DNA from: Adiantum capillus-veneris
Taxonomy: Eukaryota > Streptophyta > Polypodiopsida > Polypodiales > Pteridaceae
Assembly: GCA_014529385.2 (NCBI GenBank)
Contig: CM043971.1
Coordinates: forward strand, 95,149,840-95,209,839
Direction: 5' to 3'
DNA: 60,000 bases
Position numbers and translations under genes: made by a program
The notes under the pieces: model-generated
Seen by the model: the letters and a program-made list of their open reading frames with translations, nothing else
Told to the model about the DNA's origin: nothing
The model's database searches: none
Shown: one piece after another, positions 52,677 through 60,000 of the stretch
How the letters are laid out: the number at the start of each line of letters is the position of its first letter
Position numbering within the stretch: position 1 is the stretch's first letter

Positions 52677-54840
52677 AGGACAAGAAGAGGTCCACATGAG
52701 TCACACTTACTAAATAGTTGGTTTGAGGGATTAATGGGATAACACTGGAGAGAGTGGGTGCCAAACACAATCCAAGAGTCAGACGAGTAGATTTTCAAAA
52801 GTGGGTAAAAACGTATAGCGGGATTGGGGACCCATATGAACATTTGGCCAGCTGCAGATAAGTTTTGGGAGTTGAGCACATAACCAATTTCCATACACAA
52901 TTTAAGGGATTTGGGATTACCTTGGAGGGAAAAGCCGTGACTTGGTTCCAGACCGTACCTCCTAGATTGATAACTGACTTGTCGACTTTGGCCATGATAT
53001 TTGTCGCTAATTTCTCTAAAATGGTAATAAAGCATAGTATTGTGGCACAAATCTATAGTTTTAAACCAAAACAAGGAGAAATTGTCAAAGATAGTGTGAG
53101 TCGAATGAGGCAGTACATCGACAGATGCCCGGAGTTGGAGATTCCAACCGAGGAAATACTAGTCTCACTATTTCTAGAGGGGCTATTAAACAAAGATTTT
53201 CATGCTATTTTGTATAGCAAAAAACACATGACTTGGGAAGTGTGCATTCTAGACACGATTGACTTGAGTGATAATTGTGAAATCTTCAATGATGAAAGCA
53301 AATCTAAACATATGTGGAGCAACCACAATTGTTGTTGGGTCAGCAATCGCCACTTCCAGGGAATAGATCTATACCGATCAAGTACATGGTATCTGAGGAA
53401 CAAACGAAGGAACATGCACTAATATCATTACTCCATATCTTGAGACTAGTTCAATAACAATGGGGATAAAAGAAGAGTGGTATAACCAGCCTCATCCAGT
53501 ACCTATCAAGATGATGTGTCAAGCACCCACTAATACAACACCTATTTATTTTATTGCAAACTAGGGGGCGAGACCACCTATGGTCAAGCCAATGCCCAAA
53601 CCAAAAAGTGGAAATTGTCACAGTTGTGGAGCATATGACCATTGGAAAAATGATTCTCATGAACTAGATAAGAATGTGAAACCTATAGAGGTATATTGTG
53701 GAGTGTGCGGATGCAAGGGTGGACACTTTCCTAAGGACTACCCTAGGAATTCGGCAAACAAAGGGAAAACTGCCTTAAACATAGTTCAAGTGGTGCCGAG
53801 TAGTTCATCAAAAGGGGAATCGATAATTCCTGTTCAAGTGATGACTAGAGCACAAACCAAGAAAAACAAACAAAAAAATGCAAGAGGATTTGATAAATCT
53901 AGCAATTCCTCCAAAAACTCCAGGAAAGAAAGATGCAAAAGATACGAACTCAAGAGACAAAAATAGTGAAAGGAGATTGAAGGGAAGATACAAAAGGAGA
54001 TAGAATAAAAAATACAGACTCTTTCAACAGATTTTAACAAACTCGAACCAAAATTGGCTAGATCCGTTCTAGTAGATAAAATTTACGAACCAATCAATGC
54101 AACTTTGCAAGCTTTCCAAGTTGGGTTAAAAGTCGGGCAAACATTGGAAAACCAATGGAAAAACTATCCAATGCCTAAAACGGAAGTAGCTATATTAGAA
54201 GCTTACAAAGCCTGGTGCAAATCACGAAAACCCTGATGGAAAAACAAAATCCTTAGTAGGAAGTTGTAGAAGAACCAGTGGAAGTTGAAACAAAAACCCT
54301 AAGAGAAAAAGCTCAAGAAAAGGAAGGGTCAAAAATTTGGGAAAACGATGAAATACAACCACCTAAACTGGAAGCTCCTGATAGTGAAGAAGGATGGGAC
54401 GAGGTGCCAATAGTTGAGGATGATTGGCCAAACTATCTGTGGAAATGAGTTAGGGAAGCGAAAGATGGGAGCTTAACTCTAAAATCAGCACCAATCAAAG
54501 AAGTTTGGTTTGACAAACCATCCATGAAACTAGATGAATAGTCATTGTATGGAGATTGGAGATCAGAATATTCAAACTCTACAAAAGCTAAAACCTTGCG
54601 AACACTACCGCCTTACTTAGGCGAGAATGAAGAGAAATCAATGGTTTGCAAAACAACAAAACTAGAAAAGTCGTGACATACAAGGATGGGATTAAAAGGA
54701 GCATCTTAAATGAACCTGAAAATTTTGTAAAACTAAGAGATACATACTAGATTTATCAAATCGGTACCTATGAATAAGGCCGGGGACTATTGTGAAGAGA
54801 ATGAGGGAAACGCAACCCTTCCTGTACAATACAATGATGT
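52677..54840 (+). pseudogene. GYP-E gag, right part
   Basis: The plus-strand frame resumes after SLTR-2 (RTRRGPHESHLLNSWFEG). The gag core reads VDFQKWVKTYSGIGDPYEH, FKGFGITLEGKAVTWFQ, FVANFSKMVIKH, KQGEIVKDSVSRMRQYIDRC and SLFLEGLLNKDFHAIL, typical of gypsy capsid. Two degenerate zinc knuckles follow near 53610 (CHSCGAYDHWKND) and 53700 (CGVCGCKGGHFPKD), each without the final Cys. A Lys-rich part and an acidic region (EEGWDEVPIVEDDWPNYLWK) run to 54840, where GAGTR-2 interrupts it. There are many stops. Confidence 0.75.
54836..54840. repeat. Candidate GAGTR-2 target duplication, left (GATGT)
   Basis: Five bases before the TGATGGG LTR start. The partner is outside the window. Confidence 0.3.
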
Positions 54841-55664
54841 TGATGGGGGCTTTTCACAAGCCAAGCTCCCATACCCCTCTTCTCTCGTCCCCACCCCATG
54901 GAAACCTCCTCTTAGGGAGGGAGTGATAAAAGGCATTGGAAAAGTAAGAAAAAAAATAAAGTATGATTATGTAAATATATGAGAAAGGTAAAATAGGCCA
55001 CCTCATGCCTGCGGGGCAGCCCATCCCCACTTTGCCTCCTTTTTCTTCACTGATGCCCCGCCGTGTGTCCCTTTTCCTCTCCTCCACTCAAAAGGTCAAC
55101 CCCCTCTCTCTTCCCCTTGTCCTTTCTCCTTTCTCTCTCCCCTCAAGCTACCCCACCTCTCACCAATAATGCATTCTAACTCACCAATAATGCACCCTAA
55201 CTCACATGCAACTTATGCTATCTTCCAAAATAGTATACCCCACCCCCCCTTTCTCTCTCCTACACTCTCCCATGATCCAAATACCCCCCTCTCTCTCTAA
55301 AATTCGAAATCTCTCTTGTCTTGTAGCCAGATGGCCTCCCCCACACTCACACACACTCAGTTTCACTGAAAAAGGTGCCCACAGACCCATCCCCACCCGG
55401 TGGTTACCTGATTTTTCTTGTGTTCACACACATCTGCACACAGATTCACCTCTGAGCTCTCTCCTCTCTTGTAATTACTTTATTCTCCATGTCACCTCTC
55501 ATTTTCCATTCACCCATCTCTCTCTCTCTCTTAGTCTCTCTCTCATGAGACTGCTGTTCTGGCACATATACACACAGCCAGACAAGTGGGGCCCACAGTC
55601 ACATGGCCTATGTAGATAATGATTTCTTCATTTCTAATTCTAGAATTTCTCCCCCCTCCTCCCC

Positions 55665-55672
55665 TATATAAA
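55665..55672 (+). promoter_or_regulatory. TATA box of GAGTR-2 LTR
   Basis: TATATAAA in the same context as at 1896. Confidence 0.7.
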
Positions 55673-55975
55673 GAGGGGTCACCACCACACTAAATACACA
55701 CACAACATCACCAAAGAGTACACTATGCACTGTGTGTGCCTAGTGCACACACACACATCCACACCATCACAATCACCGCAATCACCATGCTTGTCTTGAG
55801 CATGACCTCTACACCCTTGGCTATGGAAGATGAAGGGCAACTAAATGAAGGATGATGGCCATAACCCTCGTGCGATTCTTCGCCATCAACTCCCACCTAT
55901 CCGCCATGTGCTCTACCACTCTCTCCCTTCTCATTCCCCTACCCTATGCTCCCCATTTCATCGCCTAATTCTCTA

Positions 55976-55981
55976 AATAAA
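55976..55981 (+). promoter_or_regulatory. Polyadenylation signal in GAGTR-2 LTR
   Basis: AATAAAGCTTGAGG, the same as in the other LTR. Confidence 0.55.
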
Positions 55982-56147
55982 GCTTGAGGTTTTGTGAGTA
56001 TGTTTTCTTGCAATGTTTCCCATGTGAGGTGTGCGGAATCTCCACCTAGTCTTGTGTTTGGAGTGAGCTTGTGTATGTGTGAAGGGTGTGCGGATTCGCC
56101 ATCCTTCTGTGGTGCCTAAGTACTAAGCCGCCATACCCCCTCCCTCA

Positions 56148-56213
<66 letters not shown>
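56148..56213. repeat. (CT)n microsatellite in GAGTR-2 LTR
   Basis: A CT run interrupted by one G near 56166. It is longer than its counterpart at 2517. Confidence 0.95.
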
Positions 56214-56215
<2 letters not shown>

Positions 56216-56428
56216 TGATCTCATTTCCCTTCCTCTTCATCATTACTCCCAAGCATCCATCTCTCTTGGATGAAAAATTTGTTATGGTGGTGTGTTGTTT
56301 GCGTCCTAGCCGCTGAAGCTAGGTGGTGCCCCCTGTTTGCTTTACCATGATAGGCTCGAGGCGCGCCATTCCGTCCCCGGTGTTTTAGAGGCTGTCGAGG
56401 GTTCGGGGTTCGCTTTGCTCCCATCATT

Positions 56429-56445
56429 TGGTGCCCCCACTGAGG
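56429..56445 (+). other. GAGTR-2 primer-binding site
   Basis: TGGTGCCCCCACTGAGG starts 2 bp after the LTR end, in the usual PBS position. The matching tRNA was not identified. Confidence 0.6.
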
Positions 56446-56639
56446 AGGGCTTTCTAAGACCCTTCAGTTTACAATGCTGAAAGTGACGCCCACTATCAAT
56501 CATGGACGAATGGCTGAAGGAATTTTTTAACTAGAGGACGGAAGAAGAAGAGACGAAGGAGGCACTAGCCGCCTTCATTGAGGTGCTACTACCAGGCTGC
56601 AGTGTCGTCAGCATTCAAGAGGTAAATTCTCCATCTCGT

Positions 56640-56757
56640 GTCGCTCGTTCTAACTATAAATTGAGAGCATCAGGTGGGAGGTCGGTGAAGTGCCATCACT
56701 GTTGTCAACCAAGGCACACTGTCAATGAGTGCCACCAACGAAGGCAGCGAAAGGGCT
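56640..56757 (+). other. GAGTR-2 leader: small frame with zinc knuckle
   Basis: A short frame reads GRSVKCHHCCQPRHTVNECHQRR. CHHCCQPRHTVNEC at 56691-56732 is a perfect CX2CX4HX4C knuckle, the motif that Gag uses to bind RNA, but it lies 1.1 kb upstream of the gag ATG. It may be a displaced relic or a separate small protein. Confidence 0.45.
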
Positions 56758-56934
56758 GAAGTCATCTACATCGACATTCATCGCAAAGAAGTCATTCACA
56801 TCAAGGAAGGGAAGCAAACGGTGAGACCTCTTTTCCCTAAAGAAACTATAGTCAAAGTTATAACTCCAAAGTGGCCTAAAGGGGCTGCTCGAGCCAAAGG
56901 CAACGAGAAGATAAGCCAGTCTGGAAACACATGA
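56725..56934 (+). CDS. GAGTR-2 leader ORF a (69 residues, unknown)
   Basis: The ATG opens MSATNEGSERAEVIYIDIHR, then Lys-rich sequence, ending SQSGNT. Its stop overlaps the start of the next ORF (ATGA), a coupling-like arrangement. No family is recognised. It overlaps the end of the knuckle frame. Confidence 0.35.
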   Translation: MSATNEGSERAEVIYIDIHRKEVIHIKEGKQTVRPLFPKETIVKVITPKWPKGAARAKGNEKISQSGNT

Positions 56935-57461
56935 CCCCGAAGGGAGAAGCATCTGGGCAAGCAAGTGCTTCAAGCTCAGAAAGCCGGGTTGTACCCAGTT
57001 TGCCAAAGAGGAAGTCATCCGAAGCTAAGCGGCGAAAGGTCGCCTACCGATTTGCACGACGCATGCGAGTGCTACCAATCCACTTCGACAATCCGGAAGA
57101 AGAAGTGGTAAGAAGATTCCCATGTCCTAGAGAAGAGTGGTTCGGCTACTGCTCTCGCTGTTTTGGAAAGAGAGTGGAGGATCTTCCTCCTCTCCCGGTA
57201 CAACTTATCTTGAAGAAGCTCTCTACCACGGGAGAAACCCAGTGGGCTGGGGACGAGTTGCAACTGAATGGAGTAGAATTCATGCAACACGCCGACTACA
57301 GAAATTACCTGCAATTGTTGTTAGCCAAGAGGCTGGGAGTGGTCAGACGCGTCGCCATCACCCCGTACGTGCTGAGCAACGAAGGAAAGGTAGATCCCAT
57401 GAAAGGCGACGACCTCTTGTGGATGTGCCGACTCATCAACACTGGCACGATAAGAGTATAA
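56931..57461 (+). CDS. GAGTR-2 leader ORF b (176 residues, unknown)
   Basis: It begins MTPKGEASGQASASSSESR. PKRKSSEAKRRK resembles a bipartite nuclear localisation signal. The rest is mixed, with CPREEWFGYCSRCFGKRVED (three Cys), PLPVQLILKKL and LLAKRLGVVRRVAITPYVLS. It lies between the PBS and gag, where most LTR elements have no gene. I do not recognise it. The intact frame over 176 codons in a decayed environment suggests that it is real. Confidence 0.5.
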   Translation: MTPKGEASGQASASSSESRVVPSLPKRKSSEAKRRKVAYRFARRMRVLPIHFDNPEEEVVRRFPCPREEWFGYCSRCFGKRVEDLPPLPVQLILKKLSTTGETQWAGDELQLNGVEFMQHADYRNYLQLLLAKRLGVVRRVAITPYVLSNEGKVDPMKGDDLLWMCRLINTGTIRV

Positions 57462-57807
57462 GTAAGTATTTCATCCTCTGTGCATGATGGAAAACGGGCC
57501 AATGGCATTCCCGTTCAGATTCTTGCAGCATATGCATGTGAATATCTATGTAGATAGGAAAGTCTTCTACCAACAGAAGATCGTACACCTATTCGGTGCG
57601 GCGGTACTAGGAGAAATACTCAATTCCCCGAACCCTATCATTCTCCCCATATTAGATTACCATCATTCCTTTAATGTTTCTATCTTTATCTTGTTTTAAC
57701 CTATCCACCCACCCTTGTAAAAAGCTGCTATGAGCCGCACTGTTAATGTAATGTAAAAAAAAAGAAAAAAAAGAAAAAAAAGGTTTGTAATTTCCTGAGT
57801 CACTACC
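57462..57807 (+). other. Spacer before GAGTR-2 gag
   Basis: Non-coding, with an A-rich stretch (AAAAAAAAGAAAAAAAAG) at about 57756-57781 just upstream of the gag ATG. Confidence 0.5.
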
Positions 57808-58977
57808 ATGGCAAGTGTTTCTTTCCCCACGTTCAGTGGAAAGAAGGGAGAGGATCTCACCACCAACTTTTTGGATGATTTCGACATTGCTTGTATCGCC
57901 TCCAACAAAGATGACGATGCTTCACGACTTAGAATTTTTCCTCTACTGATGAGAGTAGAGGCCAAGTCCTGGTATAATGCATTGCCCCAGGCCACCAAGA
58001 ATGCATGGGATGTGTTAATGGCTACTTTTGTGAAGAGGTTTGGTGGAGGCACAACCTCGGAGAGGCTATGGCAGTTACTGACAGAATTAAAGCAGGGAGG
58101 CCTGCTGGAGTATGCCACCTACGAGTCCAAATTTGTGGACTTATGGGAGAGATGGGTTGCCTCGCTGGAGGAAGGTGAAGGAGCGCCTAATTTCCTAAAG
58201 AAGGACCGTTTCATTGCTGGTCTATGGTCGCCGCTTAGAGAGAAGGTGAAGGGAAGGTTTCCTGCAACATATGAGTTGGCAGTCGAAGTAGCCCGCCTTA
58301 AAGACAAGAAGCTACGCATGCAAGCAAGAGTAAACGAGTCAGAGGAAACAAGCTCGATACAACCAACCCCAGTGACTGCAACAGCCAATCATAGAGTCCA
58401 ACCGCAGGAGGCATCAAAAGAGCAAGACCTGCTGAGTCGTATCACCACCCAACTAGAGAGTTTATTTGTGCATCTGGTGCAGCAAGGGCATACACCTGGC
58501 AGGAACCCAGAACAAGGAAGAGGACAACGAAGGCAGAACCCAGAGTACCACTGTTACAACTACGGGGAAGATGGTCATGAAATGTACTACTGCCCACACC
58601 CGAGGAGGCATAATTTCAATAGAGGGGGGAGACAGAATCAGATCTCTCCACCAAGAGCAAGACCTCCGCCACTCAGGCAACCAATCCCACCTGTTCAAAT
58701 CACACCACCAGTGGTGCAACCACAGCTGGCCACACCAATTCGACGCCAATCACCAATGCAACCACCACCACAATCACCACTTACAATCATCCTACGCCCA
58801 CCACCAATTGGTACCCGCACACCAAGTATCATTGGTCTTGCAGAAGAGGTCAAGATGAGTGTAACAGAAGAAGGATTAAGTAAGAAGACTATTCAAAGAA
58901 GTGAAGCAGTTGAACAAGAGGTTAAAGAATCAAAAGATGCTACCCAGGTGGGGGAGTACATCTTTAACCTTGGATGA
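57808..58977 (+). CDS. GAGTR-2 Gag (389 residues)
   Basis: ATG 57808 (ACCATGG context) opens MASVSFPTFSGKKGEDLTTN. Capsid-type sequence follows: EAKSWYNALPQATKNAWDVL, LWQLLTELKQGGLLEYATYE, RFIAGLWSPLREKVKG and VARLKDKKLRMQARVNE. This is a plant gypsy Gag pattern. The knuckle near 58550 reads CYNYGEDGHEMYYC, with Tyr in place of the second Cys (TAC for TGC). A Pro/Gln-rich tail ends at TGA 58975. The frame is otherwise intact. It would assemble particles but needs RT and integrase from another element. Downstream, the +1 frame is already open before the stop. Confidence 0.85.
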   Translation: MASVSFPTFSGKKGEDLTTNFLDDFDIACIASNKDDDASRLRIFPLLMRVEAKSWYNALPQATKNAWDVLMATFVKRFGGGTTSERLWQLLTELKQGGLLEYATYESKFVDLWERWVASLEEGEGAPNFLKKDRFIAGLWSPLREKVKGRFPATYELAVEVARLKDKKLRMQARVNESEETSSIQPTPVTATANHRVQPQEASKEQDLLSRITTQLESLFVHLVQQGHTPGRNPEQGRGQRRQNPEYHCYNYGEDGHEMYYCPHPRRHNFNRGGRQNQISPPRARPPPLRQPIPPVQITPPVVQPQLATPIRRQSPMQPPPQSPLTIILRPPPIGTRTPSIIGLAEEVKMSVTEEGLSKKTIQRSEAVEQEVKESKDATQVGEYIFNLG

Positions 58978-60000
58978 AATAGGCACCAAAGCGATCAATC
59001 GACAGCATTGGGCAGTAACGATAAGAAGGTGTAAAGTGTTGATTAGGCCTCGTCAGATTAAGAGGAATGCAAAGGTCATGAAAGATACAAGAGAAGAGGA
59101 AAACCAGCCTGTTAGCAAGGATTTGCAGAAGGTGGACAACATATCAATCAAAGGGGAGGGCTTTGAAAACGGAAGCCTGTGCACCAGCATGGACCCAGGA
59201 CATTGTATCAAGCTAAAGGAATCTTGCATCAAGGCAGTTTCACTAGAGGACCATAACGAAGAGGTAAGTATGACTGAAGGTTTGGAGTTGGATATTTCTC
59301 CAGAGGCTTGGCAGCCGAGCAAGACTTTATTGTGTAGTGTTATAGACTTAGAGATGGGTAATGCCTCTAGTCTACTAAAGGGTGTTATAAACTTGGAGAT
59401 GGGTAATGCCTCGAGTTTATGTGAGGATGTTCATAGTAAGTTTGATGATCAATATGTTGCCAACCTTTTAAGGATGTTCCAAACTCCTCCACAACACAGC
59501 ATTGTGTTTGCATGGGATGCATCAGACCTATGGCTATGGCTAGCTGCTCTAACATATAGAGAGAAGATCAACATGGAGATAAGAGAAAAGGAGCCATGGA
59601 TAGACAAAAGCCTGATAGAATGCAAGAATAAAGACCTCATTCGCAATTTGGTACAATTTTTTACAAATAGTGCATCCTCTCTTTGGAGAAAGGTAAGTGG
59701 ATTACGCTTGTATTTAAGCCGCAAGGTAGGTGGCTTGCTATTAGCATCAGTAAAGGAAGCTGACATGTTTGAGCACACCCAAAAGAAGCATGATATGCTT
59801 GCAGGTTTTTCTAGTCATGGCAGTAAGCAGGACTCTGAAGACAACTTGAGCTCACCACACCAACAAGGCGGCCATACATGGTGGACTCTTGGCACACTCT
59901 TTGGAATCTTAATTTTCAGTTCTGTCTTTGCAGGAGCCAAGATGCTCATTTCCCCTCTCGCTAATGATGGTTACAAATTTGGTCCAATTTGGCATGCAAA
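58940..60000 (+). CDS. GAGTR-2 3' ORF with membrane segment (partial)
   Basis: The frame is open from before the gag stop (LTLDEIGTKAINRQHWAVTI) to the window end with no stop, and lies +1 relative to gag. An internal ATG at 59189 starts MDPGHCIKLKESC. It shares the MGNASSL duplication, VFAWDASDLWLWLAALTYRE and SLWRKVSGLRLYLSRKVGGL with GAGTR-1, and then a hydrophobic helix at about 59880-59960 (LGTLFGILIFSSVFAGAKML) flanked by WW and SPLAN. No family was recognised. GAG|GTAAGT and AAG|GTAAGT donors and a TTTGCAG|G acceptor lie inside it, so splicing is possible. It might be translated by frameshifting from gag, reinitiation or splicing. Confidence 0.5.

Larger units (their letters stand above)
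54841..56426 (+). repeat. GAGTR-2 5' LTR (1586 bp)
   Basis: Inverted ends TGATGGG and CCCATCA. Collinear with 1080-2763 but without the 131-bp duplication. It contains a CACCAATAATGCA(C/T)(C/T)CTAACT short tandem repeat near 55160-55205. Confidence 0.9.
54841..60000 (+). mobile_element. GAGTR-2: gag-only LTR retrotransposon (5' part, runs off window)
   Basis: 5' LTR, PBS, leader ORFs, gag, and then directly the 3' ORF that in GAGTR-1 lies next to the 3' LTR. By alignment with GAGTR-1, only about 0.25 kb of interior remains beyond 60000, so the interior is about 3.8 kb. There is no room or sequence for protease, RT, RNase H or integrase. This fits the class of LTR elements that encode Gag alone and depend on another element, with an extra ORF added. 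Confidence 0.8.

Overview
The window is a block of nested transposable elements from a large, repeat-rich plant nuclear genome. I see no ordinary host gene. The evidence for a plant is: Ty1/copia and Ty3/gypsy LTR retrotransposons with plant-type primer-binding sites (PBS), a LINE fragment with a plant-style zf-RVT zinc-binding domain, a Mutator-like insertion with a 9-bp target-site duplication (TSD), GT-AG introns, and very long (CT)n and (CA)n tracts. The gypsy integrase layout makes me think of a seedless plant or gymnosperm, but the sequence does not settle this. Most inactivating stops are TGA or TAG where CGA or CAG is expected, as in methylated, decaying repeats.

Left third (1-25.7 kb). 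Positions 1-2763 are the 3' end of a gag-only LTR element (GAGTR-1). A microsatellite-rich spacer follows. Next is a minus-strand gypsy remnant (GYP-D) whose integrase is split at 5143/12831 by a 7.69-kb Mutator-like insertion (MUL-1). Then come a short-LTR element fragment (SLTR-1) carrying a LINE-like ORF, and a gag-only copia-like element (COP-C, about 15.6-25.7 kb) that contains a nested copia element (COP-B, 16876-23944).

Middle (25.7-54.8 kb). An old plus-strand gypsy gag locus (GYP-E) was interrupted twice. The first insertion is a copia element on the minus strand (COP-A, 27757-39448, TSD GATTA), which was itself split by an 8.78-kb DNA transposon (H3-TIR, 28691-37472). The second is a minus-strand element with 143-bp LTRs (SLTR-2, 40897-52671, TSD ATATG), which contains a near-complete gypsy element (GYP-F, 43595-51615).

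Right end (54.8-60 kb). A second gag-only element (GAGTR-2) starts with a 1586-bp LTR. It encodes a leader ORF, Gag and a long unknown ORF with a predicted membrane segment, and it has no visible protease, reverse transcriptase (RT) or integrase.

The most interesting object is H3-TIR. It carries (i) a spliced, transposase-like gene with a possible D-D-E arrangement, (ii) a complete histone H3 fold with a canonical ARTKQTA amino terminus and a long non-canonical tail, (iii) a tandem array with three near-perfect 65-bp-arm hairpins between convergent genes, and (iv) a three-exon, stop-free 505-residue gene of unknown function on the opposite strand. A mobile element with its own histone H3 suggests that it interacts with host chromatin.
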